A DNA stretch of 64,000 nt from Mucilaginibacter rivuli (GCF_019391655.1 NZ_JAHXPQ010000004.1:526695-590694); one strand, 5' to 3'; shown: positions 36,799 through 46,088, counted from the first letter of the stretch. Notes: generated from the letters alone by a model not told the origin. Numbers and translations are program-made.

Positions 36799-37323
36799 TT
36801 ATATCAGATGCGTAACATCTTCTTTTTTCTCTAATATCCTCGCGGGGTTGCCCACTACTGTACAATTATCGGGGATGCTTTTGGTAACTACCGATCCGGC
36901 GCCGATAATTACATTATCGCCAACCACTACATCGCCAACAATGCAAACATTGGCGCCAATATCAACATTATTGCCAATACGCGGGCAGCCCGAAAAGCTG
37001 CCATCAGCAAGCTTTTTATGGCCTATGGTTACTGAGTTGCGCAATACTACATTATCGCCAAGCACCACACCCTGGTTAACCACCAATGCCTGCCCGTGGT
37101 AAATGATCAAACCTTTGCCCGCGGTTAGCTTTCGCGGAAGCTCGATACCTAAAAACCACTCGATGGTTACGCGGTACCAAACCAGGTAGGGAAACAGTAC
37201 CACCTTTGCCACCATGCTACAGTTGATGAGTTGCACCAGCCTGAAACAAAACAGAACAAGCTGCCCTTTAATGTTACCGCGGTTGGCTTTGCGGTCCTGA
37301 AATAAGTAGGCAAAAAAACTCAT
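36799..37323 (-). CDS. Serine acetyltransferase-like hexapeptide-repeat acyltransferase
   Basis: The C-terminal 100 residues form a left-handed beta helix with hexapeptide repeats (GVVLGDNVVLRNSVTIGH, then IGNNVDIGANVCIVGDVVVGDN and IIGAGSVV) and end with a GNPARIL signature. The N-terminal hydrophobic part suggests membrane association. In a glycan locus it is more likely a sugar O-acetyltransferase than CysE. The frame is open 28 codons further 5', but the ATG at 37323 is preferred: it leaves a normal divergent spacer with a TACTTTTG box (37363-37356, minus strand). Confidence 0.85.
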   Translation of the reverse strand: MSFFAYLFQDRKANRGNIKGQLVLFCFRLVQLINCSMVAKVVLFPYLVWYRVTIEWFLGIELPRKLTAGKGLIIYHGQALVVNQGVVLGDNVVLRNSVTIGHKKLADGSFSGCPRIGNNVDIGANVCIVGDVVVGDNVIIGAGSVVTKSIPDNCTVVGNPARILEKKEDVTHLI

Positions 37324-37413
37324 GTTATGCTGGTGTGCGTATAATGTTGATTTCTCAAAAGTAAAGGTTTCATTTAGTATTATTATACTTGCTTTGCCAA
37401 ATGGCACTAAAAA

Positions 37414-38685
37414 ATGAAAGTTACATTAATTAACACATCCGATGCCGGTGGCGGCGCGCCTGCAGCCTGCATGCGTTTGCTTAACGCGCTGGCGCCGGAT
37501 GGAGTTGATGTACACTTACTGGCACAAAATAAATATACTGCCGAAGAGCGTGTTGAGGCTGTTGCCGATGATGCGCTGGGCGAGTTGAAAGCCAAAATTG
37601 ATTTTTATTGCGAGCGCATCCCATTCATATTATTTCATGAAAGGGATGAAACGGTGCGTTTCGCTTTTTCTACGGCTCCTGCGGGATCGAATATATCAGA
37701 TAATCATTTGGTGAGGAATGCGGATGTATTGCATTTGCATTGGACTAACTCGGGTTTTTTATCCATCAAAAACATCAGGCAGCTTATCGCCCTGAACAAA
37801 CCTGTTGTGTGGACATTGCATGATATGTGGGCCTTTACCGGTGGCTGCCATTATTCTGGCGATTGTGATCGTTTTTTGAATGAGTGCGGTAATTGCCCTT
37901 TGTTGAAAGACGCATCGGATAATGATATATCCCGCAAAGGGTGGAAACGAAAAAAGGAACTGTATGCCGGAGTTAAAAACCTGGTGTTTGTAACCTGTAG
38001 CAACTGGCTGGCCGAAGTAGCCCGAAGCAGCTCATTGTTAAAAGACTTCAGAATTGAAGCCATACCCAATCCGATAGATACCGACCTGTACTCGCCTCAA
38101 AATAAAAGTAAAGCACGTGCCAAATTGGATATAGCTGCCAATGCCAAAGTAATACTTTTTGGCGCGGCAAATATTAACCATACCCGTAAGGGGATAACCT
38201 ATTTGGTGGAGGCGCTTTACCGTTTAAAGGCTGATTACCCTCAGCCCGGCAATATAGAAGTAGTAATATTTGGTAAGAACAAAGGTTTTGACATAGCGCA
38301 GATCCCGTTTAAGGTGCACCAGCTTGGCATCATTAACAGCCAAAGCAAACTGGCCGAAATTTATAGCCTTGCCGATGTTTTTGTACTGCCATCGTTAGAA
38401 GATAATTTGCCCAATATGGTAATGGAGGCCCTGGCCTGCGGTACACCTGTGGTGGCTTTTAATACCGGCGGCCTGCCCGATCTGGTAGATCATAAGCAAA
38501 ATGGTTATCTTGCGGCATACAAATCTGCCGAGGATATGGCTAAGGGGATAGATTTTGTGCTCAATTCGGCAGAGGGTAATATGCTGTCATCGGCAGCGAG
38601 AAACAAGGTGGTTGACAATTTTAGTAATGAAATTGTGGCTGCAAAATACAAAGCATTATACCAATCGATACGATCATCATCATGA
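37414..38685 (+). CDS. Glycosyltransferase family 4 (WcaC-like)
   Basis: This GT-B enzyme of 423 residues has the N-terminal MKVTLINTSDAGGGAP start, a DVLHLHWTNSGFL segment, and in the C-terminal half the nucleotide-sugar-binding ED-type motif PSLEDNLPNMVMEALACGTPVVA (about 329-351). A Cys-rich stretch (CHYSGDC...CGNCPLL, about 146-163) is typical of this subgroup and may bind zinc. Its stop overlaps the next glycosyltransferase by 4 bp (ATGA), so the two are coupled. Confidence 0.9.
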   Translation: MKVTLINTSDAGGGAPAACMRLLNALAPDGVDVHLLAQNKYTAEERVEAVADDALGELKAKIDFYCERIPFILFHERDETVRFAFSTAPAGSNISDNHLVRNADVLHLHWTNSGFLSIKNIRQLIALNKPVVWTLHDMWAFTGGCHYSGDCDRFLNECGNCPLLKDASDNDISRKGWKRKKELYAGVKNLVFVTCSNWLAEVARSSSLLKDFRIEAIPNPIDTDLYSPQNKSKARAKLDIAANAKVILFGAANINHTRKGITYLVEALYRLKADYPQPGNIEVVIFGKNKGFDIAQIPFKVHQLGIINSQSKLAEIYSLADVFVLPSLEDNLPNMVMEALACGTPVVAFNTGGLPDLVDHKQNGYLAAYKSAEDMAKGIDFVLNSAEGNMLSSAARNKVVDNFSNEIVAAKYKALYQSIRSSS

Positions 38686-39440
38686 CGGATATCCGCCCAG
38701 TTTTATCGGTAATTACAGTAGTTTATAATAATGTACGCGATATTGAGCGTACCATGCTTTCGGTTCTAAATCAAACATATCCCCATATCCAATATATTGT
38801 TATTGATGGCAAATCGACAGATGGGACAATGGATGTGGTTAACAAATACAGGGATAGAATAACGAAGATAGTGAGCGAAAAGGACCGCGGTATTTACGAT
38901 GCCATGAACAAGGGCCTTACTATGACGGAGGGCGACTACGTTATATTTATGAACTCGGGCGATGAGTTCTACGCGCCCGATACTGTTGCCAAAGTATTTG
39001 CCACAGCCCCGGGAGGCGATATTTACTATGGCGAAACCGAAATGATAAACGACAAGGGCGAAAGCCTTGGGCAGCGCCGCCACAAAGCGCCCGAAAAATT
39101 TAACTGGCGTGGCTTTAAATATGGCATGAGCATAAGCCACCAGGCCATTTACATTAAGGTAGGCCTATTGGGGCCCTTTGATAAGCGCTATAAACTGAGT
39201 GCCGATATTGACTGGATAATACGAGCAGCGCAAAAAGCATATAAAATAATTAATGTACATGCGTTTGTTGCCAAATACCAGGTTGGCGGCATGTCTAAAA
39301 ACAAACACCTGCAAAGCTTAACCGAGCGTTTTCTGATCATGTGCAGGTATTATGGTATTGTGCCCACGCTGTTTTACCATGTTGTTATCTTTTTTAGGCT
39401 GGCAGGGTATTTTATAGTGAACAGGCGTACAAATGATTGA
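38682..39440 (+). CDS. Glycosyltransferase family 2 (WcaE-like)
   Basis: The 252-residue GT-A enzyme has LSVITVVYNNVRDIERTM at the start, the IDGKSTDGT segment, and FMNSGDEFYA as the metal/donor site, a pattern of WcaE-like glycosyltransferases. The C-terminus carries a hydrophobic stretch (about 224-247) that may anchor the protein. It is the last gene of the glycan locus and is followed by a strong bidirectional terminator. Confidence 0.9.
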   Translation: MTDIRPVLSVITVVYNNVRDIERTMLSVLNQTYPHIQYIVIDGKSTDGTMDVVNKYRDRITKIVSEKDRGIYDAMNKGLTMTEGDYVIFMNSGDEFYAPDTVAKVFATAPGGDIYYGETEMINDKGESLGQRRHKAPEKFNWRGFKYGMSISHQAIYIKVGLLGPFDKRYKLSADIDWIIRAAQKAYKIINVHAFVAKYQVGGMSKNKHLQSLTERFLIMCRYYGIVPTLFYHVVIFFRLAGYFIVNRRTND

Positions 39441-39479
39441 TAATAAAAAAGGAGAGCCACCGGCTCTCCTTTTTTATTA
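39441..39479. terminator. Bidirectional terminator
   Basis: An 18-bp perfect stem (39441-39458 with 39462-39479) starts with A-run and ends with T-run, so it acts on both strands between the glycan locus (plus) and the beta-barrel gene (minus). Confidence 0.95.
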
Positions 39480-39501
39480 TGTGAGGAATTAATGTGTTAA
39501 A

Positions 39502-40077
39502 TTATTGAAAGAAATAACCTACAGAAATGCTGGTTACGTTGTTTTTAACAGTGACGTTACCAGAACTTTTATCATTATTAAGGTTGGCTAAACCTAAGCC
39601 ATAGCCCGCGCTAAATGATAAGCCGCTTTCAAAACGGTAGCCCGCTAAAATGTTCAGTCCAAAATCGGGATTAGCTATATCATTTGTGCCACTGCCAAAT
39701 TTGTTGCCGTTTGATGCTGAAACACCGTAGCCAAAGTATGGGCCTGCGCCAAAGAAAAATTTACCCGAGCCCGAGCCTGTGCTATACAATAAGTTTACAG
39801 GCACTTCGATATAGCCCAATGTTGAACCTGAAGCGCCTTTGCCTGAGTAAAGTATACCCGGTTGTATAGAGAATGAATCGCCCACAGGGATATCAGCAAC
39901 ACCGCCGATGTGGAAACTGGTAATGTTACCTGAATTTACTGAATACCCACCGCCAGATGCCGTAAGGCTGGCAAAGTTTACCCCGCCTTTAACGCCAAAG
40001 GTAACCGCGCTTTTTTGTGCATAAGAAAAACCAATTGACCCCGCAATAAGGCCCAGTACTAATAGTGCTTTTTTCAT
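39502..40077 (-). CDS. Outer-membrane beta-barrel protein (porin family)
   Basis: The 191-residue protein has a signal peptide (1 to about 20, ending FSYAQ) and then amphipathic beta strands with alternating hydrophobic residues and GxNF/GxxY turns, ending in the aromatic C-terminal strand SISVGYFFQ. That is the signature of the small OmpA/OmpX-like beta-barrel families of Bacteroidota. No catalytic function is expected; roles of these barrels range from structural to adhesion. Confidence 0.85.
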   Translation of the reverse strand: MKKALLVLGLIAGSIGFSYAQKSAVTFGVKGGVNFASLTASGGGYSVNSGNITSFHIGGVADIPVGDSFSIQPGILYSGKGASGSTLGYIEVPVNLLYSTGSGSGKFFFGAGPYFGYGVSASNGNKFGSGTNDIANPDFGLNILAGYRFESGLSFSAGYGLGLANLNNDKSSGNVTVKNNVTSISVGYFFQ

Positions 40078-40165
40078 AATAATAGTTAAGGTTAAATATT
40101 GAAATAAATATATATAAACTATTATGATAGTTTATAATTGAATTTTAAACTTATTGTATTGATAT

Positions 40166-40570
40166 TCATTTGGTTATATTTGGCTTTACAAAACGGGATA
40201 TAATAAAAGCGAATAAACCCTGGAATAATCCGAAAAAGGCGCCTATAAAAGGACCTGTAATAAGCATTAATACCCTTGGGTGATTGTGAAGCGGATTGGT
40301 TGAAAACATATTCACCATTTCGGGGTGGTGCTGGGCATATGAGCGGTAGAACAGCACATGCGCTATCATGATCCAGACGCAATTAAACATACTTACAAAA
40401 AAACCATGTAAAAATATTTTTTGAGTGCAGGTTTTAGCGATGATGTACCCAACGACGATAAAGATCGCCAACCAAAAAAGCGGTTCAATTTTATCGGGTA
40501 TTAACGAAATTGTACCAAAGGCCATTACCAGCCCGAACAACGAGAGTTGAAAAATGAGTTTCCAGTTCAT
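40166..40570 (-). CDS. Small membrane protein of unknown function
   Basis: The 134-residue protein has four hydrophobic helices (about 5-25, 30-45, 54-75, 101-125) and a C-terminal FIISRFVKPNITK tail. I do not recognise a domain. It stands alone on the minus strand, between a beta-barrel gene and a divergent lipase-type gene, with 88 bp upstream of the former and 110 bp of spacer on its right. Confidence 0.7.
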   Translation of the reverse strand: MNWKLIFQLSLFGLVMAFGTISLIPDKIEPLFWLAIFIVVGYIIAKTCTQKIFLHGFFVSMFNCVWIMIAHVLFYRSYAQHHPEMVNMFSTNPLHNHPRVLMLITGPFIGAFFGLFQGLFAFIISRFVKPNITK

Positions 40571-40680
40571 GATTTAAGGTTTAGGTTTAAAAAATAGCTT
40601 AATAAAGATAGGTAATAATTATATATGGTGTATCCTAAAGGTAAATAGTTTAACTTTAAAACTGATTAGAATACGATTAG

Positions 40681-41280
40681 ATGGTTTGGTACGAAGACGA
40701 AGTGAAAAGATTAGAGGCAGAGCGCCTTGCCTATACATACAACCCCGAAACAATTTTTTATGGCAGTTCATCCATCAGGATGTGGGAAACGCTGTATTCA
40801 GATTTTGCTGATTTTAAACCGGCCAACCTGGGTTTTGGCGGCTCAACCCTGGCGGCCTGTGTTTGGTATTTTGATAGATTGCTGTTGCCCTTAAACCCAA
40901 AGCAAATAGTTTTTTATGCCGGCGATAACGACTTGGGCGATGGGCGCCATCCCGAAGAGATATTTATATTCTTTCAGCAAATGATGGCGCGTGTGCAGGC
41001 AGCCTATGGCGATATCCCGTTTGCGTACATCTCTGTTAAACCCAGCATAGTGCGATGGAATTTGAACGAGAGTATTAAATATACCAATAAATTGATAGCG
41101 GGCGAGTTGGAAAAATATCCGAACGGGCAATATATTGATATATACAACAGTATGCTGAATACTGAAGGAAAACCAAAAAACGAGCTTTTTTTGAACGATG
41201 GCCTGCACATGAGCGCCAAAGGATACGACCTATGGAAACCTGCCGTATTAAACTATTTATCGGGCGTAGTGCAGGTTTAA
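40681..41280 (+). CDS. SGNH/GDSL hydrolase
   Basis: The 199-residue protein has block I with GSSSIRMW (Ser nucleophile about residue 24), block II GFGGSTL, block III GDNDLGD and block V DGLHMSAKGY with the catalytic Asp-His pair. It resembles lysophospholipase/PAF-acetylhydrolase-like proteins without a signal peptide, so it is probably cytoplasmic. The substrate may be a lipid or an acetylated sugar; sequence does not decide. A second hydrolase gene follows after 50 bp. Confidence 0.88.
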   Translation: MVWYEDEVKRLEAERLAYTYNPETIFYGSSSIRMWETLYSDFADFKPANLGFGGSTLAACVWYFDRLLLPLNPKQIVFYAGDNDLGDGRHPEEIFIFFQQMMARVQAAYGDIPFAYISVKPSIVRWNLNESIKYTNKLIAGELEKYPNGQYIDIYNSMLNTEGKPKNELFLNDGLHMSAKGYDLWKPAVLNYLSGVVQV

Positions 41281-41314
41281 CAATTTGATAATAAATATAA
41301 GTAGGCTTACTGAT

Positions 41315-41322
41315 TAGATTTG
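41315..41322 (+). promoter_or_regulatory. -7 box (TAGATTTG) before the esterase gene
   Basis: TAGATTTG fits TAnnTTTG and lies 8 nt before the ATG at 41331. The nearest TTTG upstream (41284-41287) is 27 bp away, longer than usual. Confidence 0.4.
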
Positions 41323-41330
41323 GCTTATTA

Positions 41331-42059
41331 ATGCAAAGGGAATATCATAAATGGTATAGCGAGCAATTGCAAAAAGATATGGAGCTGCTGGTTTTTGGCC
41401 ATGCGGGCGCCCGTGTTATTTTTTTCCCCACAAGGGGCGCGCGCTTTTACGATTATGAGAACTGGCGTGTAATTGAGGCCATTAGCGATAAGATAGATAA
41501 CGGCTGGCTACAGGTATATTGTGTTGATAGTGTTGACCACGAAAGCCTGTACAACCGGGAAGCGCACCCTACCCAAAGATTAAACAGACATTTGCAATAT
41601 GAGCAATATATTTTGCAGGAGGTAATAACCTTTTCTGAAAAGAAAAACCCCGGTACCTTTCTTTGCGCGGCGGGTTGCAGCCTTGGGGCCTACCACGCAG
41701 TAAATATCGCGTTTAAGCACCCTTACCTTTTTAATAAAGTAGTAGGCATGAGCGGCCGGTATGACCTTACCAAAAACATGGGCGTTTTTATTGACCTGCT
41801 GGACGGGCATTACAACGAAGACAGTTATTTTAATATGCCCAACCAGTACATTGCCAACCTTACTGACGAGTACCTTTTACACTGCTTAAAAAGCATGGAA
41901 ATTGTATTAGCCATTGGTAATGAGGATGCTTTTTTAGCAGATACCGTTAATTTGAGCGAACTTTTATGGCAAAGAAACGTATCAAACGCATTATATATTT
42001 GGGATGGCGAGGCCCATAAAGCCCGTTTTTGGCGTAAAATGGTACAGATTTATTTATAA
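41331..42059 (+). CDS. Alpha/beta-hydrolase esterase
   Basis: The 242-residue protein has the nucleophile elbow GCSLG (about residues 112-116, in CAAGCSLGAYHAVNIAF), the pattern of PHB-depolymerase/esterase-D-like hydrolases, and a late His in WDGEAHKARFW. Acidic residue candidates lie in NEDAFLAD. No signal peptide is seen. It follows the GDSL gene, but has its own promoter-like box, so the two may act separately. Substrate unknown. Confidence 0.86.
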   Translation: MQREYHKWYSEQLQKDMELLVFGHAGARVIFFPTRGARFYDYENWRVIEAISDKIDNGWLQVYCVDSVDHESLYNREAHPTQRLNRHLQYEQYILQEVITFSEKKNPGTFLCAAGCSLGAYHAVNIAFKHPYLFNKVVGMSGRYDLTKNMGVFIDLLDGHYNEDSYFNMPNQYIANLTDEYLLHCLKSMEIVLAIGNEDAFLADTVNLSELLWQRNVSNALYIWDGEAHKARFWRKMVQIYL

Positions 42060-42101
42060 CTAAAACTTTTTTGCCTTAAAACCATTATTTAGTGGCTGTA
42101 A

Positions 42102-42134
42102 TTGCGCAACTAATTATAATTAATATACTTTTGT
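42102..42134 (+). promoter_or_regulatory. Promoter of the RRM gene (TTG-N22-TACTTTTG)
   Basis: TTG at 42102-42104 and TACTTTTG at 42127-42134 are 22 bp apart, inside the normal range. Leader to the ATG at 42167 is about 28 nt. Confidence 0.6.
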
Positions 42135-42166
42135 TAAAACTAAAATTTAAAAACTAATAACAAGCA

Positions 42167-42514
42167 ATGAACATTTTTGTAGGTAGTCTTCCGTTTAAAG
42201 TTGAAGAAAGCGAATTAAAAGAAGTATTTGAAGAGTATGGCGAAGTATCGTCGGTAAAGATCATTATGGACAGGGAAACCGGTCGTAGTAAAGGCTTTGG
42301 TTTTATTGAAATGCCCGATGATGAGGCAGCTCAAAAAGCTATATCAGAAGTTAATGGTGCTGAATTACATGGCAGAACCATTGTGGTTAACCAGGCTGAA
42401 GAGAAGAAAGAACGTCCTGCAGGCGGTGGTTTCCGTGGTGGTAGCCGTGGCGGAAATGGCGGCGGCGGCTTTAACCGTGGCGGAAGCGGCGGTGGCGGCG
42501 GTTTCAGAAGATAA
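42167..42514 (+). CDS. RNA-recognition-motif protein with glycine-rich tail
   Basis: The 115-residue protein consists of one RRM (about 1-80) with RNP2 NIFVGSLPF and RNP1 RSKGFGFIEM, then a glycine/arginine-rich tail (about 87-115) made of GGGxR/GGS units. Such small RRM proteins of Bacteroidota and cyanobacteria bind RNA and are often cold-induced. It has its own promoter and terminator, so it is monocistronic. RNA target not known. Confidence 0.93.
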   Translation: MNIFVGSLPFKVEESELKEVFEEYGEVSSVKIIMDRETGRSKGFGFIEMPDDEAAQKAISEVNGAELHGRTIVVNQAEEKKERPAGGGFRGGSRGGNGGGGFNRGGSGGGGGFRR

Positions 42515-42582
42515 TTTTGAGTACTCAAGTATAGGGCTATGGTTCCATAGCTTTATTTTTCCCGGAAGACTATACATATAGT

Positions 42583-42625
42583 AACTCCATCAGCAGGTTA
42601 ATTATTTGCTGATGGAGTTTATATT
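42583..42625 (+). terminator. Terminator after the RRM gene
   Basis: A 13-bp perfect stem (42583-42595 with 42607-42619) is followed by ttatatttta. Located 70 nt after the stop codon. Confidence 0.8.
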
Positions 42626-42661
42626 TTATACCCATCCCATTTTTTGTTTCTGCTTCCTGTG

Positions 42662-42910
42662 TTACCGGGGCTTAGCGGTGGTAAATAATTGCGCTATAAC
42701 CTTCAATTCGGCATCTGTTATCTGGTCGGGCGCATCAAACTGTTGTTTAATAAGCGCTTTTGAAAAGGTTATAGTGCCACCGGTGGTTTTTACCAGTACG
42801 CCATCATCATAAACTGCATGGCCTTTATAATCGCCTATAAAAGGGTCGATATGCGATAGCCTGATCAATAACTCAACAATTGCGTAAGTAGGTAAGGTGT
42901 TTTTCGTCAC
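42662..42910 (-). CDS. Small conserved-looking protein of unknown function (GTG start)
   Basis: The 82-residue frame begins with GTG at 42910 and has no signal peptide or membrane helix. The sequence is balanced (mix of acidic, basic and hydrophobic residues), with LLIRLSHIDPFIGDYKGHAV in the first half and ITDAELKVIAQLFTTAK at the end; it reads like a real protein rather than a shadow. A TAATTTTG box lies exactly 4 nt before the GTG, giving the same leaderless geometry as nuoA. I do not recognise the family. Confidence 0.65.
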   Translation of the reverse strand: MTKNTLPTYAIVELLIRLSHIDPFIGDYKGHAVYDDGVLVKTTGGTITFSKALIKQQFDAPDQITDAELKVIAQLFTTAKPR

Positions 42911-42914
42911 CCCG

Positions 42915-42922
42915 CAAAATTA
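42915..42922 (-). promoter_or_regulatory. -7 box (TAATTTTG) 4 nt before the GTG at 42910
   Basis: Read on the minus strand, TAATTTTG (42922-42915) is followed by cggg and then the GTG start. Same spacing as nuoA, bamD and the methyltransferase at 32837. No clear TTG upstream, but a 9-bp palindrome lies 34 bp further upstream (42956-42981). Confidence 0.5.
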
Positions 42923-43388
42923 GGTTAATAAATTATTGACTTATAATTAAGCTTTTGTTAAGCAATTTGGTGTGCTTAACATTGAATTGTTGATTTGGAA
43001 ATGTATAACAGTGGTTTATGACGTAAAAGCCGATGCAGGGTTTAGCAAGATGCCAACATGGCAGTGTTAATCGCAGTGTAATTTTTTGCCCGATATAACA
43101 ACCTTTTTTAAAAATGATCCGTCTAATCAGTATAAAACTTTATTATTGCTGATAAACAATGTGCTAAGTGCAAATGTTAAAAAACAATGTAATTGTGGAT
43201 AGGATGTAGCTTACGGATGCTTGCTTTAATGAAAACACCTGTTTATATTTACAAAGTGAGGTACAGGTTCCTACCGCCTGATCTTGGATTTTATAATAAT
43301 GAAATGTTATATCATTATTATGTCTGTTTTTACTTGCCGGTTTAAGCTTGGCAATGTTGTTGATAAGTTAGTTAAAAACACGCTGGTT

Positions 43389-43396
43389 TAGTTTTG
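43389..43396 (+). promoter_or_regulatory. clpC -7 box (TAGTTTTG)
   Basis: The octamer fits the -7 consensus; TTG copies upstream (43357-43362) are 26 bp or more away, so the -33 part is weak. No CtsR- or CIRCE-type heat-shock operator is seen. Confidence 0.45.
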
Positions 43397-43446
43397 CAAA
43401 TTATTAGATTTAAAGCGTCGGAAAAAATATTTTTGAAAGGTATATT

Positions 43447-46020
43447 ATGGAAGCTAAATTTTCGCCCCGCGTTAAAGATGTGATCTCATATAGCAGAGAA
43501 GAAGCCCTACGCCTCGGACATGACTACATTGGCACAGAACATTTGTTGTTAGGGCTTATCCGCGATGGGGACGGAGTAGCAATAAAGCTATTAAGAAGCT
43601 TAAGTGTTGATACGGCGCGTTTACGCCGTGCAATAGAAGATGCCGTTAAAGGCACATCGGGCACAAACGTAAACATAGGCAGTATCCCGCTAACAAAACA
43701 AGCCGAAAAGGTATTGAAGATCACTTACCTTGAAGCTAAAATTTTTAAAAGTGATGTAATTGGTACAGAGCATTTGCTGCTGTCGATACTGCGTGATGAG
43801 GATAATATCGCATCGCAGATACTGATGCAGTTTAATGTTAACTACGAGATATTTAAAGCAGAAGTGGAATCGCATAAAAATGATGTAACGGATGAGATGC
43901 CGGGTTCATCAACAGGGGGCGATGATGATTTCCGCGAGGAAGAATCATTTAGCCAGCCTAAAAAAGTTTCTGATATCAAATCGAAAACACCGGTACTTGA
44001 TAATTTTGGTCGCGATTTGACCAAAGCTGCCGAAGATGGCCGTTTGGATCCGATTGTTGGCCGCGAAAAAGAAATTGAGCGGGTATCGCAAATCCTGTCA
44101 CGTCGTAAAAAGAACAACCCGATATTAATTGGCGAGCCGGGTGTTGGTAAATCGGCTATAGCCGAAGGACTGGCATTACGCATCGTTCAGCGCAAGGTAT
44201 CGCGCGTGTTGTTTAACAAACGCGTAGTTACGCTGGATCTGGCATCGTTGGTTGCCGGTACAAAATACCGCGGCCAGTTTGAGGAGCGTATGAAAGCCGT
44301 AATGAACGAGCTTGAAAAATCGCCGGATGTTATTTTGTTTATCGATGAGATACATACCATTGTTGGCGCAGGTGGCGCATCGGGCTCGCTTGATGCATCC
44401 AACATGTTTAAACCCGCTTTGGCCCGTGGCGAGATACAATGCATTGGCGCAACTACTTTAGACGAGTACCGCCAGTACATTGAAAAGGACGGCGCTTTAG
44501 ATCGTCGTTTCCAAAAGGTAATGGTAGAGCCTGCCACTCCTGATGAAACCATCGAGATATTAACCCGCATTAAAGACAAATACGAAGAGCACCATGGTGT
44601 AACGTATACTGATGAGGCTATTTTGGCCTGCGTTAACTTAACTGCGCGTTATATTACCGACCGTTTCCTTCCGGATAAGGCTATTGACGCTTTGGACGAA
44701 TCAGGATCACGTGTACACTTAACCAATATCCATGTGCCACAAAACATCCTTGATGTTGAGGCTAAGATAGAAGCGATCAAGATAGAAAAGAATAAGGTTG
44801 TTCGCAGTCAGAAATATGAGGAAGCAGCTAAACTAAGGGATACTGAAAAACATTTGCTGGAAGAATTAGAGCAGGCCAAAGCAATTTGGGAAGCCGAAAC
44901 CAAAACCAAACGTTATACCGTTACCGAAGATAATGTTGCCGAAGTGGTATCGATGATGACCGGCATACCGGTACAACGTGTTGGCCAGGCTGATAGCCAG
45001 AAACTGCTGAACATGGCTGAAAAGGTTGCCGATAAAATTATCGGACAAGACCCGGCCATTAAAAAATTGACTAAAGCTATCCAACGTACCCGTGCCGGAT
45101 TGAAAGATCCTAAAAAACCAATTGGTTCGTTCATATTTTTAGGCCCTACAGGTGTGGGTAAAACAGAGTTGGCCAAAGAGCTTGCCCGTTTTATGTTTGA
45201 TACCGAAGACGCCCTGATACAAATTGATATGAGCGAATACATGGAGAAATTCGCTGTATCACGCTTAGTAGGTGCGCCTCCGGGTTACGTTGGTTATGAA
45301 GAAGGCGGACAGTTAACCGAAAAGGTACGCCGTAAACCATATGCTGTTGTATTGCTGGATGAGATTGAGAAAGCCCACCCGGATGTATTCAACATTTTGT
45401 TACAGGTGTTGGATGAAGGACAATTAACTGATTCATTAGGCCGTAAGGTTGATTTCAGGAATACGATCATCATCATGACATCGAACATTGGCGCACGCCA
45501 GTTGAAAGATTTTGGACAAGGTGTTGGTTTTAGTACTGCTGCTAAAGTTACCCAGGCTGATGAGCACTCGCGCGGTGTGATCGAAGCTGCTTTGAAACGC
45601 GCTTTTGCTCCGGAGTTTTTGAACCGTATAGATGATGTTATAGTGTTTAACTCGTTAGGCAAAGATGAGATATTCAAGATCATTGATATCGAGTTGGCTT
45701 CATTGTTCGGCCGTGTACATGCTTTGGGTTACCAAATCGAATTGACCTTAACCGCCAAAGAATTTATTGCCGAAAAAGGTTATGATTCACAGTTTGGCGC
45801 CCGTCCGTTAAAACGTGCCATCCAAAAATACCTGGAAGACCCGATTGCCGAAGAGATACTAAAAGGCGAACTGACCGAAGGTGATGTGATGGAAGTTGAT
45901 TTTGATAAAGAAACAAGCGAAGTCAAAATTATAGCCAGGCATGTAAGTGCAACTGCGGCCCCAAGTAAGCCATCTAAAAAAGAGGATAACACCAAAACAG
46001 AAGAGAAAGAAGAGAAGTAA
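43447..46020 (+). CDS. clpC: AAA+ unfoldase ClpC (ATP-binding subunit of Clp protease)
   Basis: The 857-residue protein has an N-terminal Clp domain with two repeats (about 1-145), AAA1 with Walker A GEPGVGKS (229-236) and ILFIDEIHT, a UVR region (about 445-475) between the halves, AAA2 with GPTGVGKT (566-573) and [13 protein letters not shown], and the ClpP-docking loop GVGF in the C-terminal part. Its length and the UVR motif mark ClpC rather than ClpA or ClpB. The charged C-terminal tail (last 25 residues, rich in K and E) is not conserved. Own promoter region and terminator suggest a single-gene unit. Confidence 0.95.
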   Translation: MEAKFSPRVKDVISYSREEALRLGHDYIGTEHLLLGLIRDGDGVAIKLLRSLSVDTARLRRAIEDAVKGTSGTNVNIGSIPLTKQAEKVLKITYLEAKIFKSDVIGTEHLLLSILRDEDNIASQILMQFNVNYEIFKAEVESHKNDVTDEMPGSSTGGDDDFREEESFSQPKKVSDIKSKTPVLDNFGRDLTKAAEDGRLDPIVGREKEIERVSQILSRRKKNNPILIGEPGVGKSAIAEGLALRIVQRKVSRVLFNKRVVTLDLASLVAGTKYRGQFEERMKAVMNELEKSPDVILFIDEIHTIVGAGGASGSLDASNMFKPALARGEIQCIGATTLDEYRQYIEKDGALDRRFQKVMVEPATPDETIEILTRIKDKYEEHHGVTYTDEAILACVNLTARYITDRFLPDKAIDALDESGSRVHLTNIHVPQNILDVEAKIEAIKIEKNKVVRSQKYEEAAKLRDTEKHLLEELEQAKAIWEAETKTKRYTVTEDNVAEVVSMMTGIPVQRVGQADSQKLLNMAEKVADKIIGQDPAIKKLTKAIQRTRAGLKDPKKPIGSFIFLGPTGVGKTELAKELARFMFDTEDALIQIDMSEYMEKFAVSRLVGAPPGYVGYEEGGQLTEKVRRKPYAVVLLDEIEKAHPDVFNILLQVLDEGQLTDSLGRKVDFRNTIIIMTSNIGARQLKDFGQGVGFSTAAKVTQADEHSRGVIEAALKRAFAPEFLNRIDDVIVFNSLGKDEIFKIIDIELASLFGRVHALGYQIELTLTAKEFIAEKGYDSQFGARPLKRAIQKYLEDPIAEEILKGELTEGDVMEVDFDKETSEVKIIARHVSATAAPSKPSKKEDNTKTEEKEEK

Positions 46021-46046
46021 TTTTCTGACCAACGTTCTTCTACAAC

Positions 46047-46078
46047 AAAGCCTCCCGACTAATAATCGGGGGGCTTTT
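46047..46078. terminator. Bidirectional terminator
   Basis: A 12-bp stem (46047-46058 with 46066-46077) has one G-T pair, with an A-run before and T-run after. It separates clpC (plus) from the basic protein gene (minus). Confidence 0.88.
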
Positions 46079-46088
46079 ATTGTAATAA

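Larger units (their letters stand above)
42911..43446. other. Long intergenic region upstream of clpC
   Basis: This 536-bp spacer has no convincing coding frame. It holds a 9-bp inverted repeat (42956-42964 with 42973-42981, core TGTTAAGCA), a 10-bp AT-rich inverted repeat (43293-43302 with 43312-43321) followed by tgtctgttttta, and a TAGTTTTG box at 43389-43396 that may start clpC with a leader of about 46 nt. The section from about 43000 to 43290 shows no structure I can name. Confidence 0.5.
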
